The notes under the pieces were generated by a model. That model had not been told where the DNA came from, searched no databases, and saw nothing but the letters and a program-made list of their open reading frames with translations. A DNA stretch of 64,000 bases from Chloroflexota bacterium (GTDB taxonomy: Bacteria > Vulcanimicrobiota > JAMCWD01), in the NCBI GenBank assembly GCA_023475345.1, contig JAMCWD010000038.1, positions 1 through 64,000 of the forward strand, given 5' to 3'. Shown one piece after another: positions 17,772 through 27,097 of this stretch. Each line of letters begins with the position of its first letter. The first letter of the stretch is position 1. A program made the translations under genes and the position numbers.

Positions 17772-17870
17772 TTTCTTCCTCCTTAGAATGCCCCGGCGCC
17801 ATACCGCCGTCACTTTTTTTAAGATATATTTTATCCTAATTAATATAACAATATCAAATTCCTTCTTTCG

Positions 17871-18025
17871 AGGCTGTCTAAAAAGTCAGATTTTTTGTAG
17901 GGGTCGGGTTTCCCGGCCCGTTAAGTTGTACAAATATATGATCTATATAATAGTTGACCCACCCCGCCTGCGGCACTCCTCCCGGGAGGGGAATGATATT
18001 TTGGAGAAACTTTTCAGACAGCCTC
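17871..18025. repeat. Palindromic interspersed repeat, copy 2 (MITE-like)
   Basis: This fills most of the 339-base gap between the oxidoreductase and the next gene. The left end AGGCTGTCTAAAAAGTC (17871-17887) is the inverted partner of the right end ACTTTTCAGACAGCCT near 18009-18024, with one mismatch. The interior shares CCCACCCCG...GGGAGGGGAATG with copy 1 at 1124-1280, but its left part is different: TTGTAGGGG, then a GGTCGGGTTTCCCGGCCC hairpin. That sub-block recurs near 40220-40246. The rest of the gap (18026-18110) is AT-rich with a GAGGGGAAGG ribosome site at 18091-18100. Confidence 0.7.
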
Positions 18026-18110
18026 TTCAGGAAGGAAATAATTCAAGAATATCTAAATAATAAATTAGGAGATAGAATTCGTAGTTATTCGAGGGGAAGG
18101 ATCTGAGCAT

Positions 18111-19838
18111 TTGAGCCGGCTTCATTCAATCAATAAGCAAGTTATATTTTTTTCCGTTTTGATATTCCTCCTTAATCTATCCGTTTTTTATTATACAGTG
18201 AAGATAAGGGAGCCTTTCGCCACACCTCTTTGTGACGACAGGCACCAATCGCTGACTGCGGGGACGGTATTACTTGCAAGGCATTGGTACAGGGAAGGCG
18301 CGATGAATATGAGGTTCGCCATGGTCCGGAATCCCGGATCCATCGAATTCCCCGATTTGAACAGCAGGGGCATTTGCTCGACTTATCCGCCCGGCGCCGT
18401 TATGCCTGTATATTTGCTGAGCAGGATAAGCCATAATGAGCCTTCCCCGCGTATGGTTTACAGTTATAATTTGTTCAGTCATTTTTTGATTTCGCTTTTG
18501 CTTTCTCTGACGGTTTTTTTCTTTATTTCAAGGCTCACGTCGAAATATTCCGTTTCATTTTTGCTGTCTTTAATACCGATGCTTCTGGAGCTACTTTCCC
18601 CGATGCCTCTTTATTACCAGCAAAATGTATTTTTTGCTGACCAGGCCGTATTGCTTCCTTTTGCACTCGTGATTTTCCTGGAAACACTCCGCATGTATAA
18701 AACGCAAAACTACGTGATAGACGCATTGCTCTGGCTCGTGATGTTCTACGGGATACTCACCGACTGGCTTTTTGTTTTCATCGGCCTGATATTGTTTTTA
18801 AAAAGGCTTTTAAACGGGGAACTCGGACACGACCTCCGGCGGATCATGGCGAACAGCTTTTATTTCTGGTCGCCATTTATCGCCGGGCTGGGCCTGTTCC
18901 TGGTACAACTGTATTCCATCAATGCCGTGACGGACTTGAAAACCAGGGGGCTTTTAAGGCTGGGGCTGGCGGGGACAAGGCCGGACAATTTTTTCCAATC
19001 TTTCTGGCTTGAGTACGTTAAAGGCGGCTATCTTCTGGCAGGCGTGTTTATCCTCTGGGGGAGCCTGGCAGCGCTCTGTTGTGTGCTTGTATTCATATTA
19101 CTGAACAGGAAACGTGCAGGAACGGATTTTTATTTCAGGACGGCGGTCGAGGCCGCATCTCTTGCCGCTGTTGCGCTTCTCCCGTGCTTTTTGCAGGTAT
19201 ATACGCTGTTCGAACATTCTTATTATCACGAATACGCCGCTTTGAAATTCAGCATCCCGATGGCGATTGTGCCCTTTGTATTGATACCGGTTTCTCTTAT
19301 CGCAATTTTTTATTATTACTATGGAGGAAAAAAATTATCCGGGGGAAACATGCCGGCGCTTAAATTCGCGCCGTATTTACTCCTTGTGCTTGCCGGGTTT
19401 TATGTTTTTCTGATCCACGGCAGGTTCGTGTATTATTTTCCGGGAGCGGATAACAGCTATAAAACAGTAGGGGAATTTATCGACAAAAATACCGGCTATA
19501 AAGATATCGTGTTTTCATTTACGGATGAGATAGACGGCAACCCGGTCCCTCTTTCGTATTCCATGAAGAGAGTTTATAAAATAAAAAATATATCGGACAT
19601 CGCAACGTTCATGAACGACAGGAAAATTAAAGGCGATTATGTCATAGATATTTTTCAATCCGGCAAAAGATCGGATAATTTATCGCCCGCGATGACGAAG
19701 ATTTTATCGGGCTGGCCTGAGATAAAATCCGGCGACATGAAGCTTTACAGGATATCGAAGGAAGATTTTAACCTGTTCAAGCAGGGCTATTATTCGAATG
19801 AAAACGGCGGCGGGGAAACCAGGCGGGGCGCTTTATGA
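18111..19838 (+). CDS. Polytopic membrane protein, GT-C glycosyltransferase-like (paralogue A)
   Basis: A 575-residue inner-membrane protein with about ten hydrophobic segments and a C-terminal periplasmic-type domain (about 445-575). After the first helix comes an acidic pair in a loop (PLCDDRHQSLTAGT), followed by STYPPGAVMPVYL. Both resemble the catalytic Asp pair and the PPG/PPL block of GT-C sugar transferases such as ArnT and GT39, hence the inferred role. It is a clear paralogue of the protein at 21559-23298, sharing for example YYQQNVFFADQAV and AYSMKRVY-type segments. The start is TTG 18111, 10 bases after GAGGGGAAGG. The following radical SAM gene may be coupled. The substrate is unknown. 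Confidence 0.68.
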   Translation: MSRLHSINKQVIFFSVLIFLLNLSVFYYTVKIREPFATPLCDDRHQSLTAGTVLLARHWYREGAMNMRFAMVRNPGSIEFPDLNSRGICSTYPPGAVMPVYLLSRISHNEPSPRMVYSYNLFSHFLISLLLSLTVFFFISRLTSKYSVSFLLSLIPMLLELLSPMPLYYQQNVFFADQAVLLPFALVIFLETLRMYKTQNYVIDALLWLVMFYGILTDWLFVFIGLILFLKRLLNGELGHDLRRIMANSFYFWSPFIAGLGLFLVQLYSINAVTDLKTRGLLRLGLAGTRPDNFFQSFWLEYVKGGYLLAGVFILWGSLAALCCVLVFILLNRKRAGTDFYFRTAVEAASLAAVALLPCFLQVYTLFEHSYYHEYAALKFSIPMAIVPFVLIPVSLIAIFYYYYGGKKLSGGNMPALKFAPYLLLVLAGFYVFLIHGRFVYYFPGADNSYKTVGEFIDKNTGYKDIVFSFTDEIDGNPVPLSYSMKRVYKIKNISDIATFMNDRKIKGDYVIDIFQSGKRSDNLSPAMTKILSGWPEIKSGDMKLYRISKEDFNLFKQGYYSNENGGGETRRGAL

Positions 19839-19925
19839 TAAACTCCGGCTTTATCGGCAAAACCGGTGCCGGAAATTTCTGGTCTTGCAATTACTCCGGC
19901 CTGTCTGGTAATATTTAACTTGGTT

Positions 19926-21464
19926 ATGAATTCCTCAGACAAACCTTTTACGGCATTGATTTCTCTTTACGGCACGGAAAATGCCGGGTGCCGTTATTTA
20001 TATTCATCTCTTTCCAGGGCCGGGTACCCGGCCCATCTTGTTTTTTTCAAGGAATGGAGAAACAACGATATAGTCCCACCGTCGGAAAAAGAAATCCGCC
20101 TCCTGATATCACATCTGAAATCTATTTCCCCTGATCTTATCGGGATAGGCCTCGTATCCACCCTTTTTCCCATTGCCAGGGACCTGACGATAAGAATAAA
20201 GGACGAACTGGGGATACCCGTTTTATGGGGAGGGATTCATCCTACGGGCTTCCCGGTGGAGTGCCTGGAATACGCCGATTATATATGCCGCGGCGAAGGG
20301 GAAGAAACGCTGCCCGAATTGCTGCATTGTCTTGAAAAGGGGGAATCCCTGTCAGGCATCGCCGGACTTGGATACAAAGAGGGAGGCGATAAAAAAGTAA
20401 ACCCGGTACGCCCGCTCTTCCAGGATTTGGATTCGCTTCCGCTGCCTTACCTGGGAGACGACAACAAGGTTCTCATAGATAACGAGCGGCTGACGGAAGG
20501 CGAGCCTATCAAGCCGGGCGCCGAGTACAGGATCTATGTTTCCAGGGGATGCCCTTTTTCCTGCGCGTATTGTTATAACAGCATCCTGCGCAGGATGTAT
20601 AAAGGTCTGGGGAAATATTACCGTTTCCGCTCGGTGGAAAATGTTCTGAATGAGCTTGAGGAGGCTGTCAGGCTTTTCCCCAGGCTTCGTTTTATAAAAA
20701 TCGACGACGACACGTCTTTCTGCTATGGTGACGAGTGGCTCAGCGAGTTCTGCGAGAAATACCCGGCCAGAGTAGGTCTCCCTTTCGGCTGCCTGATTCA
20801 CCCGAAATTTTTAAGCAGGGACTTGCTTGAAAAATTGAAAGCCGTCGGGCTGGAGAGGATCCAGGTCGGCCTTGAGAGCGGCTCCCGCCGCGAGATAGAA
20901 GACGACTATCACAGGAAAGACACCCATGTCAAAATAAAAGAGTTTTCCGAATTCAACAGGGATTTGAAGATCGAAGTCGTTTACGATGTGATTATAGATA
21001 ACCCGACCGCTTCCGAAGAAGACAGGATAAACCAGGTGGAATACCTCATCGAGCTTGAAAGGCCGTTTAAAGTGTTTCTTTATTCGCTGAATTACCTTCC
21101 CGGCACCGAGCTTACCGAGAAGCTCCTTGCCGAAGGGGTAATAACGCCTGATGAGGTTGAGGGCAAATCGACGAAATCATGGCGCCAGTTCAGGGTGGAT
21201 TTTTCTTATCCCAGGAGCGCCGAAGACAGGTTTTACCTTGCGCTGCTCGTTCTTTCATCCCACCCGTGGATACCCAAGAGTCTTTTGAGGAAGTGGCTCA
21301 AATCCCGCTATTTAAGGAAACATCCCTGGCCGTTATGGATTTTGATGATATCGAGCAATACCGCAAGAATGGGTTTTGTCGCCCTCCAGATGCTTTTGCG
21401 CGGTGAGTTGACAATTTTCAAGCTCCGCCAGTACGCTCGCTTTTCCCGCATGATCTCACAGTAA
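19926..21464 (+). CDS. B12-binding-type radical SAM protein
   Basis: A 512-residue protein. The N-terminal part (about 1-150) resembles a cobalamin-binding Rossmann domain, with PDLIGIGLVST, VLWGGIHPTGFP and CRGEGEETLPELL. The radical SAM core begins with SRGCPFSCAYCYN near residue 210, a standard CX3CX2C site for the [4Fe-4S]-SAM cluster, and continues to about 400, where GLERIQVGLESGS is the typical late core motif. Related enzymes methylate or rearrange lipids, hopanoids or sugars, but the substrate cannot be read here. Its place between two paralogous GT-C-like genes suggests a shared envelope-glycan or lipid pathway. ATG 19926 is chosen; a GTG 20 codons upstream is possible. Confidence 0.8.
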   Translation: MNSSDKPFTALISLYGTENAGCRYLYSSLSRAGYPAHLVFFKEWRNNDIVPPSEKEIRLLISHLKSISPDLIGIGLVSTLFPIARDLTIRIKDELGIPVLWGGIHPTGFPVECLEYADYICRGEGEETLPELLHCLEKGESLSGIAGLGYKEGGDKKVNPVRPLFQDLDSLPLPYLGDDNKVLIDNERLTEGEPIKPGAEYRIYVSRGCPFSCAYCYNSILRRMYKGLGKYYRFRSVENVLNELEEAVRLFPRLRFIKIDDDTSFCYGDEWLSEFCEKYPARVGLPFGCLIHPKFLSRDLLEKLKAVGLERIQVGLESGSRREIEDDYHRKDTHVKIKEFSEFNRDLKIEVVYDVIIDNPTASEEDRINQVEYLIELERPFKVFLYSLNYLPGTELTEKLLAEGVITPDEVEGKSTKSWRQFRVDFSYPRSAEDRFYLALLVLSSHPWIPKSLLRKWLKSRYLRKHPWPLWILMISSNTARMGFVALQMLLRGELTIFKLRQYARFSRMISQ

Positions 21465-21558
21465 AGAAGGATATCAACTCTTCGTAATTTAATCAATTAT
21501 CATTAAGCATGCCGGTTGATGCTCATTTTGACCGGCGGTATTTAAGGAATGACCCGTA

Positions 21559-23298
21559 ATGAATTCACCTGAACGCCGGGCAATTAAAACGACAATTTTC
21601 GTTGTCCTGATTTTCATCGTCAGCCTTATTCTTTTCATATACAGCGTTCAGATAAGGAAGCCTTTTTTTACCGACCTTTCGGAAGAGCATCACCAGTCTC
21701 TGACCGGGGGGACAGTATTGTTCGCAAGGCACTGGTTCAGGGAAGGCATTTTTAAAACCGGCTTCATGATGATTGCCAATCCAAAGTCAGTTGAATTTAA
21801 CGGCCCAAGGGAAAGGTACGTATGTTGTACTTACCCGCCCGGCGCCCCTATCCCGGTATATTTGATAAGCAGGCTTATCGACAAAGAAGCTACGCCGGGA
21901 CTGGTTTTCAAGTATAATCTTGGGAACCATTTTTTTATAGCGTTTTTTCTTTCGCTGATAGTTTTCTTTTTTGTATTAAGAATTACGAATAAATATTTAA
22001 GCGCTTTTATCTTCGCCCTGATCCCTGTTTTATTCGAACTGATGTCGCCGCTGCCGCTTTATTATCACCAGAACGTGTTTTTTGCAGACCAGGCCGTGAT
22101 CCTTCCTTTCGTATTGATTATATTTCTGGAATCTTTGAGAACCGCCGATAAGAAATCCCGGCTGCTGGACGTCCTGGAATGGCTTGTCATTTTATGGGGG
22201 CTCCTTACGGAATGGCTTTTCATATTTGTTGTACCGGTATTATTCCTAATAAAATTGCTCGACGGGGATTTCGGCAAATCCGGAAGGGCGGTACGGAACA
22301 TCTTCATATTCTTTCTTCCGGCGGTTATCGTTGCCGTGGTTTATATCTGCCAGGTTCTGAGCCAGGATGCGGTGGGCTTACTGGTAAAAAAGTTTATGTT
22401 GAGGACAGGCTTGAGCGATAACGGGGGGGTAAGTTTTTTCAAGATGTTCTGGCTTAATTATTTTGCCGGAGGCTACAACGGGGCGGGCGTCTGGCTGATG
22501 TGGAGCAGCCTTGTTTTCCTTTTGCTCGCGGTGGTCTTTTTGATGATTAAGCGCAGAGTCTTAAAAAACAATTTTTACCTGGAAGCCGTTTATAAAGCGG
22601 TTTCAATTTCGGCCCTGGCCCTGCTGCCGTGTTTCCTGCATATCTATTTTTTATTCAACCATTCGTTTTCACATGATTTTTCGGCTTTAAAGTTTTCCGT
22701 CCCGATGGCACTGCTTCCGTTTGTATTTTTGCCGTTAATTGTGATCATGTCCTTTCAATATTACAACGGCCTGAAAAATTCAGGATCGGAAACATCCGGG
22801 GGCACAGGGCAGAATGCGGTCCGCCTGAAATATGCCCCGTTCATTCTCCTTGCCCTGGCGGCGGTTTATATATTTTCATTTCATGGCAGATATGTTTTTT
22901 ATTTCCCGAAGCCTGCAGACGGTTACCGGGCCGTCGGCGAGTTCCTGGACAGGAACACGGGTTACGAAGATATAGTTTTCTCGACTTCTTATGAAATAAT
23001 TCTCAACCCGATCCAACTGGCTTATTCCATGAAGCGTGTTTATCGCATAAACGGCCTTCAGGATATAATCGATTTCGTAAAAAATACAGATTTGCGCGGC
23101 GAATATGTAATCAACTTATTTGAAAAAGATAAAACGCATATCAGGGAAGCCCCGGGTCTTCGGGCGCTTATTGCCGGGGCGAAAAAAGCCGAATCGGAAA
23201 ACATGGTCCTTTATAAGATCGACAGGCGGACATTTGGAAAAATCATGTCTGAATACTGGAAAAAGTCGATTGAAGGCGGCAGAAAGCCTCCGGGATGA
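21559..23298 (+). CDS. Polytopic membrane protein, GT-C glycosyltransferase-like (paralogue B)
   Basis: A 579-residue multi-spanning protein paralogous along its whole length to the one at 18111-19838. Shared blocks include SEEHHQSLTGGTVLFARHW near 47, the TYPPGAPIPVYL block near 94, the LYYHQNVFFADQAV block, a SFSHDFSALKFSVPMAL loop and a C-terminal YSMKRVYRI segment. The acidic loop followed by a YPPG block suggests a GT-C type polyprenyl-phosphate-sugar transferase, but this is inference. An AAGGA site lies upstream of the ATG. A diverged 147-bp copy of its 3' end lies beyond pfkB, at 24533-24679. Confidence 0.68.
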   Translation: MNSPERRAIKTTIFVVLIFIVSLILFIYSVQIRKPFFTDLSEEHHQSLTGGTVLFARHWFREGIFKTGFMMIANPKSVEFNGPRERYVCCTYPPGAPIPVYLISRLIDKEATPGLVFKYNLGNHFFIAFFLSLIVFFFVLRITNKYLSAFIFALIPVLFELMSPLPLYYHQNVFFADQAVILPFVLIIFLESLRTADKKSRLLDVLEWLVILWGLLTEWLFIFVVPVLFLIKLLDGDFGKSGRAVRNIFIFFLPAVIVAVVYICQVLSQDAVGLLVKKFMLRTGLSDNGGVSFFKMFWLNYFAGGYNGAGVWLMWSSLVFLLLAVVFLMIKRRVLKNNFYLEAVYKAVSISALALLPCFLHIYFLFNHSFSHDFSALKFSVPMALLPFVFLPLIVIMSFQYYNGLKNSGSETSGGTGQNAVRLKYAPFILLALAAVYIFSFHGRYVFYFPKPADGYRAVGEFLDRNTGYEDIVFSTSYEIILNPIQLAYSMKRVYRINGLQDIIDFVKNTDLRGEYVINLFEKDKTHIREAPGLRALIAGAKKAESENMVLYKIDRRTFGKIMSEYWKKSIEGGRKPPG

Positions 23299-23379
23299 GG
23301 GAATTGAACATTTGTTCGATGGCGAAGCATATCAAACGGTCGGAATCGATATGTAATTTCAATTGACGGAGGTTAAGAA

Positions 23380-24312
23380 ATGATTGTAACTCTGACCATG
23401 AACCCGGCTATAGATACGAGTTCCGGCGTTGACCATGTCATAGCCGACCGGAAGCTGAGATGTTCCGCGCCGGGTTACGACCCCGGCGGCGGCGGCCTTA
23501 ATGTGTCGCGAGCGATAATGGAGCTGGGAGGAGATTCTCTTGCCATATACCCGTCAGGCGGGTGGCTGGGGAAAATGCTGGAAGGGCTTATCGATAAAGA
23601 AGGCTTGAATCACAGGTCTATCCCTATTGAAAAATCCACAAGAGAGAATTTGAATTTTTTTGAGAAAATAAGCGGCCGGCAATTCCGCTTCGGCATGCCC
23701 GGGCCTGAGTTAAAAGAAGAAGAATGGAAGCGCTGCCTTGATGCCTTGCGCGCCGTGGAGCCGAAGCCTGATTACATAGTGGCAAGCGGGAGCCTCCCGC
23801 CGGGGGTGCCCGTCAATTTTTATGCGCTCGCTGCAGATATTGCAAGGGAACTCGGCTCAAAATTAATTGTCGATACTTCGGGTGATGAATTGCGCATAGC
23901 CGCAAATGCCGGGGTTTATCTCTTAAAGCCGAATATTGCCGAGTTCCAGACCCTTGTAGGGGAGGAGATCAAAAACGAAAAAAGGCAGATGGAACTTGCC
24001 AGGAAAATAATCGCGTCGGGAAAGACCGAGGTTCTTGTGATTTCGATGGGCGTAGCGGGTGCTTTGCTCGTTACGAAGGACATTTATGAGCATATAAGAG
24101 CCCCTATCGTACCTATCGAGAGCAGGGTGGGCGCAGGGGACAGCATGGTCGCAGGCATCGTGTTCGGCCTGGAATCCGGAAAACCCCTCAGGGACGCCGT
24201 GCGTTTCGGTGTGGCTACAGGTGCGGCGGCCGTCATGTCGCCGGGGACAGGACTGTGTTGTAAAGGCGTTGCCGAAGAAATTTATGCCCGGATGGCATCC
24301 CAGAATTTTTAA
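23380..24312 (+). CDS. pfkB: 6-phosphofructokinase, PfkB type (ribokinase family)
   Basis: A 310-residue cytosolic sugar kinase that should phosphorylate fructose 6-phosphate in glycolysis. It matches E. coli PfkB (309 residues) in many blocks: KLRCSAPGYDPGGGGLNVSR near 25-44, RFGMPGPEL near 103, SGSLPPGV near 136, and the anion-hole and catalytic motif VGAGDSMVAG at 250-259 with Asp254 as the base. Related 1-phosphofructokinases and tagatose kinases are the main alternatives, but the KLRC and MPG blocks favour PfkB. A GGAGG site sits at 23369-23373. The gene is bracketed by a 147-bp direct repeat (23175-23321 and 24533-24679). Confidence 0.85.
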   Translation: MIVTLTMNPAIDTSSGVDHVIADRKLRCSAPGYDPGGGGLNVSRAIMELGGDSLAIYPSGGWLGKMLEGLIDKEGLNHRSIPIEKSTRENLNFFEKISGRQFRFGMPGPELKEEEWKRCLDALRAVEPKPDYIVASGSLPPGVPVNFYALAADIARELGSKLIVDTSGDELRIAANAGVYLLKPNIAEFQTLVGEEIKNEKRQMELARKIIASGKTEVLVISMGVAGALLVTKDIYEHIRAPIVPIESRVGAGDSMVAGIVFGLESGKPLRDAVRFGVATGAAAVMSPGTGLCCKGVAEEIYARMASQNF

Positions 24313-24429
24313 AACCCCGGCTGCTTGCTGATTATTCTTAGACCTCGCTCCCGAAGTGAGCGCATGAGGAAGACGGAAAGGTTCCCGACAGGCTCGAACA
24401 ATATTTTTACAGGACGGCGCTGACAGGGC

Positions 24430-24543
24430 ATGAATTTTGCATTGAACGAATCGATATTCACAGGCACATCGGGGTGGCACTACGAGCATTGGAAGAACGT
24501 TTTTTATCCACCGGGTCTTCCGGCCTTATGTTCGGGGCGATAA
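24430..24543 (+). pseudogene. Truncated 5' fragment of a DUF72 family gene
   Basis: From ATG 24430, 37 codons encode a peptide with SIFTGTSGWHYEHWKNVF followed by YPPGLP. This is the highly conserved N-terminus of DUF72 proteins (normally about 240-300 residues, TIM-barrel-like, function poorly known). The frame stops at TAA 24541-24543, just after it runs into a duplicated tail of the membrane protein gene (copy starts 24533). The remaining roughly 85% of DUF72 is absent. This is a dead fragment formed by a recombination or insertion event. Confidence 0.72.
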
Positions 24544-24679
24544 AAACCGAATCAAAAAACACGGGACTTCATAAGATCGACAGGCGGACATTTGAAAAAA
24601 TCATGTCTGAATACGGGAAAAAGTCGATTAAAGACGACAGCATGCCCCCGGGATGTAGGAATTGAACATTTGTTCGATG
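24533..24679 (+). repeat. Diverged direct duplication of the 3' end of the GT-C-like gene at 21559
   Basis: These 147 bases align without gaps to 23175-23321, the last 41 codons of paralogue B plus its immediate 3' flank. My hand count gives about 18 differences, near 88% identity. The copy still encodes HKIDRRTFEKIMSEYGKKS in frame but has no start of its own. It is fused to the DUF72 fragment. The rest of the 470-base gap (24313-24782) holds a CGCTC/GAGCG hairpin near 24345 and an AT-rich leader to the next gene. Confidence 0.75.
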
Positions 24680-24782
24680 AGGGTGCCGGTATTAATTCCC
24701 GGGAGATCTGAATTCTTAAATTTAAAGGAGCTTTAACCTTGCTGTGGTATTTTTTATACAAAATATAAAGGGAGGGTTCCGG

Positions 24783-27032
24783 ATGGGTATTTATAAAAGG
24801 GCACAGTTAGCACTACTTGTCGGTTTACTCTTAATCAGCACGGGGTGTTTCGGATTGCAATTCAGCGGTTCCGGCAGTTCTCCGGCTCCTGTCGGAAACA
24901 ATCCTGTTATAGGTGCAATAGCGCCCGACTCTGCGCCGGAACTGTGGACGGTAACAATAACAGGGCAGGATTTCGGAGCGGCCCAGGGTGATGTAACTTT
25001 CGCCGATATCGATTCGCCTGCAGTTTCTTCGTGGACGAATACGGTTATAGTATGCGATATCCCGGCAGATATCAGCAGGAGCAGGGCTCTTGTAGATGTG
25101 GTAGTTACTGCAGATGCAAAGGCAAGCACGCCTTACGGATACACCGTTATAAAAACTTATTATGTCGATGCCAATAATGGTGATGATGAAAATACCGGCA
25201 CACTGGACGAGCCGTTTCAGACGATAACCCATGCTGTCGATACCGCCGGGGAAGGCGAGGCGATAAATATTTCTGAAGGCACTTATAATGAAGGCATCGG
25301 CGAGACATTCCCATTGGAGCCGAAAGACGGGATGATATTAAGAGGCGGCTTCCAGACAGGCTTCCAGAACAACGACCCTGCGACATACATGACATATATC
25401 GATCCTGAAAATAATTCAGGCGCAATATATATTTACAGATCGGCGCCGATGAACAAGGAAAAAAACGGAATTGATAACATAAGTCTGGTCGGACTTGATA
25501 TTATTAATGGAGCCAGTGATGAGGGCGGCGGAATAGATTGTTTGAATTTCGCCGGCACTCTTTTAGTTTTAGAGTGCGAGGTAAGCAATTGCACCAGTGT
25601 GAATTTTAGTGGTGGCGGGTTATATATCCATAATTCCAATTTTTATATGAGCGATTCCAATGTCAGCGGCAACAATTCAAACTTCGTTGGCGGAGGGCTT
25701 GTCATTAACGACAGCCAGGTAACAATTGAAAATTCAATAATAAATGGGAACAATTCCAGTGACGCAGGCGGCGGCATATATCTTAGCAACAATTCCACCT
25801 TAAACCTGACCGATAGTGTTATTCAGGAGAATGTCTCCAACAACAGCGACGGGGGGGGAATATACTCAGACGTGAACTCTGATTTAACCTTAACCGGATC
25901 GAACATTTACAACAACACCGCCGACGGTTACGGAGGCGGGATTGCTTATTATAATTCGACCGGCAGCCTTACAATCACTAACAGTCAGATTGCCGGGAAT
26001 GATGGAGGCTATGGCGGCGGCATATATTTATATGGGGCCGATGCTCAGGTAAACAACAGCGCTATCGGAGGAAATAATTCGGGTTATCACGGTGGCGGTT
26101 TCTGGATATCGGACAATTCCACGGTTACAATTGGCACATGTGCAATAACAGATAATTATGCTGCAAGAGATGGCGCCGGCATATATGCCGAGAACAATAC
26201 GGTATTACAAGTAACGTACACCACAATTTCCGATAATTTTGGCAGCGGCAATTATTGGGGCGGCGGGCTTGCAGGATATGACATCTCGCTTACAATGACT
26301 GGATGTTCGGTAACCGGCAATCATACCGTTTCTTCCGGCGGCGGGTTGTGCCTGAATGATAGCCAGGGCACCGTGTCGGATACGGAGATCGCTGATAACA
26401 GTGCAGGCGGGGGGCACGGCGGCGGCGTAGCCGTACGCAATAACACGGTTAATTATATGAATTTTGAGAACTGCGAAATCATGAATAATGACACTACGAA
26501 CCGCGGTGGAGGCGTCTATTTATCAAATTGCCGCTCGTGGTTTACCAACTGCCTGGTAACTGGAAATTCTTCTCAGGTAACAGGTGGTGGTTTCTCTGTA
26601 ATGGGAACCCTGGACTTTGACCTTCTTAACAGCACGGTTGACAGCAATGCCGCGGTTGACAATACCTTCGGTGGAGGAATATTTTTTGATGCCACCGCTC
26701 AAGGGGTGGATATAGAAAACTGTATTTTCTCCAATAACACCGCGGCGACGGGATCGGGGATTTATGCTTCTGCCGGTCCAAACATTGAGATACACTACTG
26801 CAATGTCTGGAACAATGTTGTCGAGAATATCACGCAGGTTAATTGTATTGCTGTCAATCCTTTATATACCGGCGCTCTTTCACAGGAATATACCGTAGAT
26901 GATACATCGCAGGTTATAGATGCGGGTGACCCGGCTTATGCAGGGGTCCTGATAAACGGCAACTGGGAAACACAGTTAAACACGCCGGATGTAACGCCTG
27001 TTGATATCGGCTTCCATTACCCGTTCCCGTGA
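24783..27032 (+). CDS. Surface lipoprotein with IPT/TIG-like domain and right-handed beta-helix
   Basis: A 749-residue exported protein. The signal peptide ends in a lipobox (LLISTGC, Cys about 23), so the product should be lipid-anchored. Residues about 35-125 resemble an IPT/TIG immunoglobulin-like fold (NPVIGAIAPDSA, VTITGQDFG). A DUF1565-like segment follows (YYVDANNGDDENTGTLDEP). From about 200 to 700 it is built of imperfect repeats of some 30-35 residues, each with a GGG(I/L)Y-type turn and rows of Asn and Ser, typical of a parallel beta-helix. It may act as an adhesin or polysaccharide-active surface protein, but no catalytic residues can be assigned. ATG 24783 follows GGGAGG; an in-frame GTG upstream at 24744 is rejected. 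A terminator follows. Confidence 0.78.
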   Translation: MGIYKRAQLALLVGLLLISTGCFGLQFSGSGSSPAPVGNNPVIGAIAPDSAPELWTVTITGQDFGAAQGDVTFADIDSPAVSSWTNTVIVCDIPADISRSRALVDVVVTADAKASTPYGYTVIKTYYVDANNGDDENTGTLDEPFQTITHAVDTAGEGEAINISEGTYNEGIGETFPLEPKDGMILRGGFQTGFQNNDPATYMTYIDPENNSGAIYIYRSAPMNKEKNGIDNISLVGLDIINGASDEGGGIDCLNFAGTLLVLECEVSNCTSVNFSGGGLYIHNSNFYMSDSNVSGNNSNFVGGGLVINDSQVTIENSIINGNNSSDAGGGIYLSNNSTLNLTDSVIQENVSNNSDGGGIYSDVNSDLTLTGSNIYNNTADGYGGGIAYYNSTGSLTITNSQIAGNDGGYGGGIYLYGADAQVNNSAIGGNNSGYHGGGFWISDNSTVTIGTCAITDNYAARDGAGIYAENNTVLQVTYTTISDNFGSGNYWGGGLAGYDISLTMTGCSVTGNHTVSSGGGLCLNDSQGTVSDTEIADNSAGGGHGGGVAVRNNTVNYMNFENCEIMNNDTTNRGGGVYLSNCRSWFTNCLVTGNSSQVTGGGFSVMGTLDFDLLNSTVDSNAAVDNTFGGGIFFDATAQGVDIENCIFSNNTAATGSGIYASAGPNIEIHYCNVWNNVVENITQVNCIAVNPLYTGALSQEYTVDDTSQVIDAGDPAYAGVLINGNWETQLNTPDVTPVDIGFHYPFP

Positions 27033-27062
27033 TATTGAGATAAGCCTGTATCGGAATTGAAT

Positions 27063-27097
27063 AAAAAGGGCGGGCATTAATGGCCGTCCTTTTTTTA
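27063..27097 (+). terminator. Rho-independent terminator after the beta-helix lipoprotein
   Basis: An imperfect hairpin (AAAAAGGGCGGGC pairing with GGCCGTCCTTTTT across an ATTAAT loop) followed by seven Ts, 31 bases after the stop codon. Confidence 0.7.

Noticed and set aside
24474-24665. 63-codon reading frame after pfkB
   Set aside because: It joins a second frame of the DUF72 fragment to the duplicated membrane-protein tail; it is a composite of debris, not a gene.
25500-26700. Repeats in this stretch considered as a CRISPR or minisatellite
   Set aside because: The repeats are protein-level beta-helix turns (GGG with Asn rows) in one open frame; DNA repeats are irregular and there are no spacers.
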